Shown here: positions 1-8,000 of the stretch, one piece after another
How positions within the stretch are numbered: position 1 is the first letter of the stretch
How the letters are laid out: each line of letters starts with the position of its first letter
Notes under the pieces: generated by a model
Databases searched by the model: none
What the model saw: the letters and a program-made list of their open reading frames with translations, nothing else
Told to the model about the DNA's origin: nothing
Assembly: GCA_002423305.1 (NCBI GenBank)
Contig: DIVI01000198.1
Location: 1-15,196, forward strand
Length of the DNA: 15,196 nt
Direction of reading: 5' to 3'
Source: Methylococcus sp. UBA6136
Lineage (GTDB): Bacteria > Pseudomonadota > Gammaproteobacteria > Methylococcales > Methylococcaceae
Program-made: the position numbers and the translations under genes

Positions 1-47
1 GCTTCATCCATTTCGCCCTGATCGTAGATGCGCTCCGTATGTGTTAA
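1..47 (+). CDS. C-terminal end of an IS5-type transposase (cut by window start)
   Basis: The frame entering at base 3 reads FIHFALIVDALRMC and stops at 45-47. A hydrophobic tail of this kind (FI.FA.I...LR) is typical of the last residues of IS5-family transposases. The call is supported by an IS-end-like sequence starting only a few bases before the stop. Only 14 codons are visible, so the family call rests mainly on that context. The gene may be whole outside the window. Confidence 0.45.
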   Translation, partial: FIHFALIVDALRMC

Positions 48-57
48 CAGGCCCTAG
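41..57 (+). mobile_element. Right end of an IS5-type element, with CTAG target
   Basis: GTGTTAACAGGCCC (41-54) reads in reverse complement as GGGCCTGTTAACAC, a form typical of IS5-superfamily terminal inverted repeats. It runs into CTAG (54-57), the preferred target and duplication of many IS5-type elements. The transposase stop lies inside this end, as is common in compact insertion sequences. The opposite end is outside the window, so pairing of the repeats cannot be checked. Confidence 0.4.
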
Positions 58-101
58 TCAACACGAATAGCCCTCAGGCTACCCAGCATGACGTCAGCAA
101 A

Positions 102-126
102 GTTTACCGTTCAGAGTACGGTTAAC
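102..126. repeat. Imperfect inverted repeat, possible operator
   Basis: GTTTACCG (102-109) and CGGTTAAC (119-126) are inverted with one mismatch around a 9-base spacer. No convincing gene is attached to it, so function is unknown and chance occurrence is possible. Confidence 0.15.
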
Positions 127-346
127 ATTTCAAAAGATCTTGGAAACCGCAGTTTTGCAGTCCAGCATACCGAACAGGGTTGGGTCATTTTGAATTTCCC
201 CAACTGGTCCTCCTGTGACCCGGTCAATCATGGGTCGTTCGGCACCTTTCAACTGGCGTATTATTCAGATTGATCGACTGTTGAATCCCCAGCACTGAGG
301 AGATCTGGCAGCGAATCCCGAATACGTGAATGTCTTGAGTAGAAAC

Positions 347-565
347 ATGAATCGCACGTTTTACCTTTTGCTGACGGGCCTGGTGGCCTTCAGCGGCCCG
401 GTTAATGCCAATGAACGTGCCCCCTTTTGATGCGACCATGCGGATGACGGATATCGAATTGATACGCTGGCGAGCGGCCAGGGATGTGATGCCGTCTGTC
501 AAAAACATAGCAAGGGACGAGGTATGGGTGAATTTGCCTGCAAGGTAGTGGTTTGCGCCTTCTAG
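347..565 (+). pseudogene. Small secreted Cys-containing protein interrupted by in-frame TGA
   Basis: The ATG at 347 opens MNRTFYLLLTGLVAFSGPVN followed by A, then NERAPF. This is a good Sec signal peptide: a basic residue, a hydrophobic core LLLTGLVAF, and a VNA cleavage site. A TGA at 428-430 stops the frame at codon 28. The same frame then stays open for 44 more codons to a TAG at 563-565, with Cys codons at 431, 485, 497, 539 and 554. The likely reading is a 72-residue exported Cys-containing peptide whose gene acquired a nonsense change (TGG or CGA to TGA). Readthrough or selenocysteine is possible but unsupported, because I see no clear SECIS hairpin. The ribosome-binding site is weak. 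I do not recognise the family. Confidence 0.35.
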
Positions 566-908
566 TCCAGAAAAAGTTCGGTACTATTAGCACGACTTAT
601 ATTTCAAAGAGAACTACCATGTAAATTGTGGGGCATGAAGTCCGGCATTGCTTTCAGGTCAGCTATCATCCATGATGCAATCTGCTTCATCTGCCCCTAA
701 CTCTGCTCTAGGCAATAAAGACCTATATTGCCAGAGAAATGTATTAATCCGGCCACAATAGGACGTGGGCCCTTGTCGTCTGAACCCGCAACACACAAGG
801 ATATCACGCTCGCCCAATGTTGGATGAAAGTGGTCGGGGTGATAACAAAAACACGCGTATCATCTAAGGTGCGATACGCGCCAATTTAAAATAAAAATAA
901 CAGAATAT
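566..908. other. Non-coding stretch with no recognisable gene
   Basis: I see no coding frame with a plausible start, ribosome-binding site or family resemblance on either strand. The last ~30 bases (882-908) are very AT-rich and probably hold promoter or leader sequence for the gene at 909. The only structured element is the inverted repeat at 854-880. Confidence 0.5.
854..880. repeat. Perfect 8-bp inverted repeat upstream of the UDG-like gene
   Basis: CGCGTATC (854-861) and GATACGCG (873-880) are perfectly inverted with an 11-base spacer, and end 28 bases before the ATG at 909. The position fits an operator or a 5' leader hairpin. It is not a Rho-independent terminator, because an A-rich rather than a T-rich tract follows on the + strand. 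Confidence 0.4.
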
Positions 909-1574
909 ATGCAAGCCAACCAAGACAGTATCAATAATGCATGTATAAACATATATTCAGAGGCTAGAGCCTTTTTCAGAACCCATAATATATTAAGCGA
1001 TAGATGTGGATTTGAAATTCTCATGGGGCCACCTTTCGTGAACCCTGATGTGCTATTTGTTGGCTATCAGCCAGGGGGCTGGAAGTTAAGCGTTACTCAA
1101 GCAAGAGATGCGGGCTATGAGCATGGGTGGGTAACAACAGAATCACAATATGCAACAGAGATGTGGAGGCTTGCGGTCAAGCTTAGGAATATATTCTCGG
1201 GAAATTCATCCATTCTTGATCGAAGTGTTGGCCTTAATGCCATCTATGTTCGGGCAACTAATGTTGATGAATATACAAAGCAGAATACAGCAGAGAATCG
1301 GAGGCTAATCAAGGATTTCTGCACAGAAAAAAACATTGAAATAATAGATCTAATAAAACCAAAGAAAATAGTTTTCATTGGCTTCATGGCGATGGAAGTC
1401 TTTACTCGGATTAGTAAACCCGATATCTTGGGTAATGATAAAAGAAGTCTAACAAAAATGGGCTATGTTAAAGGTATAGAATTCTTGGCAGTCAGACACT
1501 TATCTGGCGCGTGGTTCACAAGGAATGATTACGTGAAGACGGAAAATAGAATTCGTGGCTTTCTCTCATTCTAG
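909..1574 (+). CDS. Uracil-DNA-glycosylase-superfamily-like protein
   Basis: 221 residues. Residues ~41-56 read PFVNPDVLFVGYQPGG, which matches the UDG-superfamily pattern of a buried strand followed by the uracil-binding loop (LFVG..PG). Residues ~148-162 (IDLIKPKKIVFIGFM, then AMEVF) resemble the conserved strand 'L.P..ivliG..A'. RHLSGAW near residue 197 sits where the family's second motif (HPS-like) is expected. Catalytic residues differ from the textbook families, so the substrate, or even glycosylase activity, is uncertain. Base composition is markedly more AT-rich than the adjacent insertion sequence and NTPase gene, with many ATA and AAA codons, suggesting separate acquisition. No strong ribosome-binding site precedes ATG 909. 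It is separated from the immune locus by the insertion sequence and read in the opposite direction. Confidence 0.5.
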   Translation: MQANQDSINNACINIYSEARAFFRTHNILSDRCGFEILMGPPFVNPDVLFVGYQPGGWKLSVTQARDAGYEHGWVTTESQYATEMWRLAVKLRNIFSGNSSILDRSVGLNAIYVRATNVDEYTKQNTAENRRLIKDFCTEKNIEIIDLIKPKKIVFIGFMAMEVFTRISKPDILGNDKRSLTKMGYVKGIEFLAVRHLSGAWFTRNDYVKTENRIRGFLSF

Positions 1575-1640
1575 AAGAATTGAGGCTCCATGAGGAAGGC
1601 TAATGGGGATCAGTGGTCCTAACTTGCGGGATTCTTTTTG

Positions 1641-1646
1641 TAAGTG
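1641..1646. repeat. Left copy of the target-site duplication TAAGTG
   Basis: TAAGTG lies immediately before the left inverted repeat of the insertion sequence. The same six bases lie immediately after the right end at 3242-3247. Confidence 0.65.
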
Positions 1647-3241
1647 GTCGGCCCTGCAAAATTCAACTACCTGCATACGCTGACCGAAATCCAATCATCG
1701 GTCGCCCGCAGGCGTGCCCACCTTCGTTTTTCAACGCCCGCAGCAACTGGCCGATCAGGCACAAAAAAGCCGGATCGAGCGGCCCACGGGCAATGGCCCG
1801 CAACAGCCAGCGCAGGTTGTAGCCCACCGCGCACAGCACCGCGTGAATGGCATCGCCAGTTTCACCCTGTAGCCAGCACCGGTTAAGCCGATGATCGGCC
1901 TTGAGGTGGCCGATGACCGGTTCGATGGCTTGGCGTCGCTTGAGGGCGCGGCGCTGGTCCTGGGTCAGGGATTTGAGCTTGCCCCGGTGAATGATCTCGA
2001 TGTCGGGGTTGTCCTGATCGACCCCACGGTAGCCGAGATCAACATAGACCGTCTTGGGCGGCGGGGAGATGCCTTCGAGCAGGATGGTGGCCTGTTCGAG
2101 TTGTTCGTTGAGGGTGTGTCCATCATAGGGATTCCCGGGAAAGGTGCGGGCGCCGACGATGAGACCGTGTTCATGGGTGATGGCCAAGCCGGCCTTGACG
2201 CCAAACTCGTAGGGTTTGCGTGCTTTGCCCTTGCCGATGCATTCCACTTCGGGAGCGTGCAGGGCGTACAGCTTGTTCTTGTCCTTGGGTTGCTGGGTGC
2301 GGATGCGCTCGGCCCGGACCAGCAGAGTGTCGAGTTCAGCCAGTGCCGGACTGTCCGGGCAGGCGGCGCGTTGCCGCTGGATGTTGCGCAGCACCACGCT
2401 GAGGATCGTGCGCTGGCGCCTGATGACTCGGCGCAGGCGTTTGAACTGCCGGGCATGGGCATAGCCGCCGGCCTTCCAGCGCAAATGCTGGGCTTCGCGG
2501 GCGAAGGTCTGCTTCAGTTGGAAGCCGGCAACCTTGGCGACCCGGATGATGCGGGCACGGGCCACCTCCAGCAAGCGGCTGTCGGTCGGATGGGCGATGG
2601 CCTTCTCCATCACGGTGGAGTCAACGGTGATGGCCTGGAACGCCTCGACCGGCACTAACTGCATCCGCACGGCCACCGCCACCGTGGCTTTGAGCAAATA
2701 CTCGACCCCCTCCTCGCCGATGGCTCGGCGGAAGCGGCTGATCTGACTGGCATCACACGGCGGGCGGTGTTCATAGTACCCGTCATCACCGCCGCTGAAA
2801 TGCTGATAGGGCACGCTCTCTGACCAGCGCTGCACCACCGCCTCATCGCTGTGATTGTCCCGATGCGCCAGATACAGCAGGCTGGCCATCAGGCGGATCG
2901 GTAAGCGCTTGCGGCCCGCAGCGCTGACGCCGCCACCCTGGCATTCCGCATGGGTGCCGAACAGATCGTCCACCTCAACCACCTGCCCGGGCTTGGGCTG
3001 ACGGACAAAGAACCGGGCCAGATAGGTCTCGATTTCGTCCCAGGGCATCTGCCGCGCCAGGACGACCAGCGGGTCCTTGGGGTTCACCATCTCGCCCAGT
3101 CGGGCGCGGAAGAAATCAGGGGTCATGCCAGCCTCAATCCGTGGGTTTTGCAGGGGATTTAAAAAAATCTCAGGATCACCAGCCGACATTATGCTCCCAT
3201 GCCATTGATCTGTAATGGATTATTTGTTTTGCAGGACCGAC
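1647..3241 (-). mobile_element. Complete IS5-type insertion sequence, 1595 bp
   Basis: The left end GTCGGCCCTGCAAAA (1647-1661) and the reverse complement of the right end GTCGGTCCTGCAAAA (3227-3241) match at 14 of 15 positions. Both ends abut TAAGTG (1641-1646 and 3242-3247), which reads as a 6-bp target duplication. A single full-length transposase gene fills the interior on the minus strand. The element sits between the UDG-like gene and the 3' end of the leftward immune operon, apparently without breaking either. Intact ends, duplication and gene point to a fairly recent insertion that may still be mobile. Six bases is longer than the 4 bp usual for the IS5 subgroup, so the exact boundary or subgroup deserves checking. 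Confidence 0.85.
1663..3189 (-). CDS. IS5-family DDE transposase
   Basis: 508 residues, full length. The N-terminal DUF772-type region (~40-165) contains PIRLMASLLYLAHRDNHSDE and a P-C-D-x-S-x-I-S-R-F-R stretch. The catalytic core has D190 in ITVDSTVMEKAIAHPTDSRL, then the family signature KDKNKLYALHAPEVECIGKG, PGNPYDGHT, D384 in VYVDLGYRG, and E423 in AIEPVIGHLK. D190, D384 and E423 form the DDE triad of an RNase-H-fold transposase that cuts and rejoins the ends of its own element. ATG 3189 is preceded by GGGAG at about 5 bases' spacing. No frameshift or internal stop is seen, so the protein should be functional. It occupies nearly the whole element, with its stop 16 bases inside the left end. 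Confidence 0.93.
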   Translation of the reverse strand: MSAGDPEIFLNPLQNPRIEAGMTPDFFRARLGEMVNPKDPLVVLARQMPWDEIETYLARFFVRQPKPGQVVEVDDLFGTHAECQGGGVSAAGRKRLPIRLMASLLYLAHRDNHSDEAVVQRWSESVPYQHFSGGDDGYYEHRPPCDASQISRFRRAIGEEGVEYLLKATVAVAVRMQLVPVEAFQAITVDSTVMEKAIAHPTDSRLLEVARARIIRVAKVAGFQLKQTFAREAQHLRWKAGGYAHARQFKRLRRVIRRQRTILSVVLRNIQRQRAACPDSPALAELDTLLVRAERIRTQQPKDKNKLYALHAPEVECIGKGKARKPYEFGVKAGLAITHEHGLIVGARTFPGNPYDGHTLNEQLEQATILLEGISPPPKTVYVDLGYRGVDQDNPDIEIIHRGKLKSLTQDQRRALKRRQAIEPVIGHLKADHRLNRCWLQGETGDAIHAVLCAVGYNLRWLLRAIARGPLDPAFLCLIGQLLRALKNEGGHACGRPMIGFRSAYAGS

Positions 3242-3247
3242 TAAGTG
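3242..3247. repeat. Right copy of the target-site duplication TAAGTG
   Basis: This direct repeat of 1641-1646 abuts the right inverted repeat of the insertion sequence. Confidence 0.65.
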
Positions 3248-3293
3248 GTTGCTTTTGAGGTCGAAGTGCTCTATAGCCAGCCAGTCGAATATT

Positions 3294-5027
3294 TTAGATC
3301 ACCGGCACACGGACTGGTCTTTGCCGGTGAAGAAGAAGCCAGTCGCAATTTTCGATGACTGCTTGCTGTCCTGCTTCGACTAGAATCCGTTTCAACAAGG
3401 ATATGTTGTCACCTTCTAGGTAATCTGACAGTCGCCGCTCGCAGCCTTGGTAATATCGGCCCATTCGCCAATATCGCCTAGCGTGTTCCTCAAATGCCAT
3501 GGTCTCCGAATAAACCTTAATCGCAGGAACAATACACATGAAGAAACTGGCTGAAACCAGTAGCGGACTGACTAAGTTGTTTTTCCATTCAGGCTGCATG
3601 AAAACCAGCAAATTCTCTTGAATAACTGCTCCAAAAGCAAAGAACGCAAGACCGGTAAAGAAGCTGACTTTCATCCATTTTGTTAGCTGCTTGGATTTTA
3701 TTTCTTCCGCAACCGCTTGCCCTTTCTTCAAGGAGTTTGCGTCACCGATAAAGTATCTCCGCTGGTCGGTGAGCCAACGCTCCATGACCCATGACGGTGG
3801 AAGAGGGTTCGGGTTTCCTGATCTGCGCATCACGGTGTATTGCAGGACCAGACGCAACCATTCAAGGTCGTCACGCTGATCCCGCAAAAAATCGTCCGCC
3901 ACATTCTTGTGAATTCCAGCAACGTGCCAGAAAAACTGTACGCGGAGTCCTTCAGCCAGCGCTCGATATTCGAGATAGGTTTCCTCTAGGCGGTGGCGTT
4001 CACCTCGCATGAACAGAGCGTACGAACCCGACCCGAATAGAAAAATCACTACTAATAATAGCCAAGAAGGAAAAAATCCATACGCCTGCAGTGCTATTAC
4101 AGCCACTAAAGCCAAGAGGATCACTCCAATAAAGGTCACCCGCCGATGACCTTGGGCTTTCATGGACAAGGCATCGTTGACGGCAAACAGAGTGGCTATG
4201 ACCTTGCCCGTGACATCCAGGTCATCGAGCCCCTTGTCGGTTCCCAGGAGATAATTGCGGCAACGAGAAACCGCGACGGGTTCATGTGCTTTCAGGCGCT
4301 CGGCATCTTGGTTGAACTGGCCCAGTCGTTCGATGGTATCGTTCCAGGTTTGCCGAATCCACCCGGCATCTGTCTGTTCAGATTCAATAGGCCAGAGGGT
4401 GTTTACAGTTCCCACATTGGCCGCCATGGGCGCGTTCAATCGACTCAATCGGCGAGTTACGAAGTGAAAGACCGGACGCTCAAGCGAGACCAATGTTTTC
4501 ACTGGCAGTGGATCATCATGACGTTGGCCTTTGAGGACAAGCCTGACCACCTGGGAAGTCCCACCGCATTTTTCTAGTAGATCACCATCCCAAAGCGCTA
4601 GGATTGCATGGGAGTAGGTGGCTAGATAATGGCCCAACTGCAGGTAACCCATTTCGCAATCGGTCAAACCTGTCGAAGGAGACTTAAGGTCCGGGAGGGT
4701 GTGGACCCAGGCGGCCCGTGACATCCAGTCCGCGAATTCTGTTTTAGAGGATTCGGTATCAAAGTCTTCGATGTAGGCGGACTCACTGAAAGGCAATATG
4801 GCCGCAAAATCGATGCCCATTTCATGTGCAACCCTGACAACCAGGCGGTCGGCACCTTCTGCCAGACCGGACAGAAGCAAGAGCGGTGTGGACGGATATT
4901 GAGTCTGTATTTTCCTGAGACAACTCTGGACGCCGGCCTCAAGGGCTGGCAGATCCTCTGGGGGGATATCCCGGTGGCCAGTTACGCCCACAATCAATGG
5001 GATATCGAAGGATGCTTCAAGACTCAT
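3294..5027 (-). CDS. SLOG domain protein with four membrane segments (SLATT-like)
   Basis: 577 residues. The N-terminal ~150 residues form a SLOG-type Rossmann fold: GVTGHRD at 14-20, SGLAEGAD at 53-60, AAILPF at 75-80 and AILALWDG at 141-148. SLOG domains are proposed to bind or make nucleotide-derived ligands in conflict systems. Two hydrophobic hairpins follow (about 297-316 with 320-337, and 453-468 with 486-503). Between them lies the helical motif EETYLEYRALAEGLR (348-362), and the tail contains VIENCDWLLLHRQRP; both resemble the SLATT group of predicted pore-forming effectors. No signal peptide is seen; the protein is probably an inner-membrane protein with cytoplasmic ends. Its ATG (5025-5027) overlaps the stop of the upstream NTPase gene as ATGA, so the two are translationally coupled. 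It appears to be a diverged paralogue of the protein at 9027-10898. Effector function is inferred. Confidence 0.75.
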   Translation of the reverse strand: MSLEASFDIPLIVGVTGHRDIPPEDLPALEAGVQSCLRKIQTQYPSTPLLLLSGLAEGADRLVVRVAHEMGIDFAAILPFSESAYIEDFDTESSKTEFADWMSRAAWVHTLPDLKSPSTGLTDCEMGYLQLGHYLATYSHAILALWDGDLLEKCGGTSQVVRLVLKGQRHDDPLPVKTLVSLERPVFHFVTRRLSRLNAPMAANVGTVNTLWPIESEQTDAGWIRQTWNDTIERLGQFNQDAERLKAHEPVAVSRCRNYLLGTDKGLDDLDVTGKVIATLFAVNDALSMKAQGHRRVTFIGVILLALVAVIALQAYGFFPSWLLLVVIFLFGSGSYALFMRGERHRLEETYLEYRALAEGLRVQFFWHVAGIHKNVADDFLRDQRDDLEWLRLVLQYTVMRRSGNPNPLPPSWVMERWLTDQRRYFIGDANSLKKGQAVAEEIKSKQLTKWMKVSFFTGLAFFAFGAVIQENLLVFMQPEWKNNLVSPLLVSASFFMCIVPAIKVYSETMAFEEHARRYWRMGRYYQGCERRLSDYLEGDNISLLKRILVEAGQQAVIENCDWLLLHRQRPVRVPVI

Positions 5028-8000
5028 TGTAATGTCTCGCCCTTGGATTTCTCATGGTTTATCCGCCAGAGAATGGTGTCCACCAAGCATTCGAGGGTGC
5101 TGGGCGCATACTCATGAAGTAGGGCTTTAAGATCGTTGTCCATGGACATCGCTAGATTTAGGGTTGGTGCGATGGTTTCAGGTAAGGCAATTTTTCTACC
5201 ATTGGCCAAGTCGTGAAGGGTGTGGTTACTTTCAATGAGTGCCGGAATTGGTTGGCCAAGGACATCTGCTTCTTGGGCCACACAGGCCCCCATCAGTAAA
5301 ATGATGGGAGAAAGGCCGATCTGCTCCGCAGAAATAGCTATAGTTTTTGCATAGTTGACTGCAGTGATAAAGTCCCTTTGCTTCCAGATTCTTTCCCGAC
5401 CAGCAAGAGGGCCACTTAGTAACATTCTCAGAAGTTCGAGCGACTTTCTAGTATCGGGATGCTCAAGGCCGTGAACATATTCACCAATGGCCAGTGCGCG
5501 GCGACAGTGTAATTCGGCTTCCTGGTATTTGGCTTTGTTCGCTAGCAAAATAGCTAGGTTATGAAGGCTTGACGCTGTTTTCGGGTGCGCATCTAAGTAA
5601 TTCTCCTGAATGCATATGGCACGACGATAGAGGGGTTCAGCCTCTTCATAATTGCCTTCTTTTCTGAGTAGATTAGCGAGGTTGTAAAGACTCTCAGCTG
5701 TATCCGTATGCTGTGCACCGAGGTGCTCTTCACGCTTATTCAAGGCGTCCCGTAATAAGATCTTGGCGTCGGCATAATTGCCTTTATATTCAAGTAATAT
5801 AGCCAGGTTGTTGAGGCATTTTATGGTATCAGGATTGCTGGTACCTTTGGCTTTCTCGCTGATAGTGAGAGCCTGACGATAAAGTGGTTCAGCCGCATCG
5901 AAATCGCCTTTTGTTTGGAGTAGGTTGGCTAGATTGTTAAGGCTTTCTGCGATATCAGGATGCTCAGCACCAAGTACCCGCTTACGAATGGCCATTACGC
6001 GGAGGTATAGAGGTTCGGCGCTGTCGTAGCTACCCTTCTTTTTTAGCAGGTTTGCCAACGCTTGTAGAGTGTCCGCCGTATCGGGGTGATCACCACCTAA
6101 TGTCTGCTCATATATGGCTGACGCACGTCGGTATAGAGATTCGGCAATTTCGTAATTGCCGCTATCTTGTAGTAGCACGGCTAGGTTATATAAAGTTTGC
6201 GCCGTATCGGGGTGATAGCACCCGAATACATGTTCGTTGATTGTTAATGCGCGACGACTTATGACTTCCGCCGATTCAATGTCCCCCTTTTTTGCAAGCA
6301 CGTGGCTGAGATTAATGAGACAAATAGCTGTGTCGGGATGATTGTGGCCAACTGATTCTTCTAAGATCCCAAGAGCTCTTTGGCAAAGAGATTCAGCCTC
6401 GCCATGGTTTCCTTGCTTCGAAAGCACAAGGGATAGATTGCTTAGACACGTTCCTGTTTTTGGGTGTTTTCTACCAAATATCTTCTCGGTCATGGCGAGA
6501 ACTTGACGAAGCATTGCTTCTGCGCCTTCTTGGTCGCCAGTCTTGCTCAGGAGACCTGCTAGATTGAATAGAATCGATGATAGTTTTTCTGGCTGCCCGA
6601 CTAGCGTGAAGATCTTTTTATAAATATCTAGTGCATGCCGGTATAGACTTTCGGCGGTGGCATAATTCCCACTCTTTTCACTAAGTATGGCCAAATTGTT
6701 AAGGCTTTCTGCTGTGTCGACGTTCTCTGTCCCCAGTACTCGCTCACGAATGGCTAATGTTTGGCGGTGTAGGGCTTCAGCCTCCGAGTAATTGCCGCAT
6801 TGTAAGCATATGTTAGCCAGATTATTAATGCCTGCAGCGGTATCAGGGTGCTCGTCACCCAGAGATTCTCTAGTAATGAGTAATGCTTGCCGAACGAGGT
6901 TTTCAGCGAGACTGTAATCGTGGGCCTGTTCGAATAGAAAGTTTCCGAGTTGATTGCATGTATTTGCTAAGTGCAGCTTCAGAGGTTTGGAGTCTTCCGT
7001 CCATGCTCCCAATGCATTTGCATAACACTCTCCCGGATCGTATCGACCCCCTAGGCTGAGCCAATACCACAAGAGTTCATAGGCACCGCGCTCATACAAC
7101 ACCTCGAAAATCGGTATGGCACTGATGCAGTCCTTGAGGGCTTCCCAGTCCTCAGCCTGTTGCCATTGCCAGGGCAGTTCCTCGGCGACTCTCTGGGTAA
7201 TCTCCGGTTGCTGTTGGAAATGGCGGGCCAGTTGCCGGTGGCTCTCCTGTTGTGCGGCCTCGGTGTTCAGATACCTCAGTTGCACCGCCTGATGCAGGTA
7301 ATCATGGAAGAAGGTCAGTAGACCGGCCCGTCGGGCAAGGTGGGTATCGACCGCCAGCAGTGCGCTGGATAGTGTGAGGCGATTCAGTTGCGTGATCTCG
7401 ACCAGTTCTTCTTCCGTCAATCCTCGACGGGCGGCCCAGATCGCCGCCATGATGGCGCGGATAGTTGCCTGACCGAAGTCTGCCTCTAGCCGTTCCAGTA
7501 CCAACCCGAACAAGGCTCTCGGGTCCTTCGCGCTGAGCAAGGTCTCAATGCGCTGATCGAGTTGTTCGAAGTAGCCAAAGATCCGTAACTCTTCTAGCAC
7601 CGTGCGCAGAAACAGGGGATTGCCCGTCTGCGGGGCGGCTGCGAGGCGCTGGGTTTGTTCGGCGGAGAGCGACTTGCGATAGCCCGCCAGCCAGTTCCGT
7701 ATCAATTGCTCACGACGACCCTGATCCAGCGGCTGCAGTTCGAAGACCGGCCAGTCACGTTCCTTCAGCTTTTCCAGGGTGTCCCCAGGAATAACGCTGA
7801 ACAGCGGCTTGACCATGGCGGGCCAGAAATCCGGCAGCCAGTTCCCCTCGCGGGATTCCAACTGGTTAAGTCCATCGATGACCAGGATCAGCGGATCCTG
7901 CTCGCGTACCCGGGCCAGCCATAAAGGGAAATCCCGGATGACCTCGTTCGGCTTGCCGGGTGGTTCCTCGCTGTCTCCGGTTCGCTCCTGGATCTCGGCC

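Noticed and set aside
88..273. 61-codon open frame on the + strand
   Set aside because: It starts with ATG but has no ribosome-binding site, no recognisable family and no supporting neighbour; its length is within chance.
428..480. Selenocysteine insertion element after the in-frame TGA
   Set aside because: I could not find a clear stem-loop of bacterial SECIS type directly downstream; a nonsense mutation is simpler.
224..593. Two overlapping minus-strand frames (94 and 63 codons)
   Set aside because: They overlap each other and the signal-peptide ORF on the other strand, with no ribosome-binding site and no family resemblance.
1891..2658. 255-codon + strand frame inside the insertion sequence
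   Set aside because: It lies antisense to the transposase and follows its codon pattern; a shadow of a GC-rich gene.
5408..6973. Periodic ~126-base pattern considered as CRISPR or satellite DNA
   Set aside because: The period equals 42 codons and the pattern is explained by TPR repeats; units are diverged and lack constant repeats with unique spacers.
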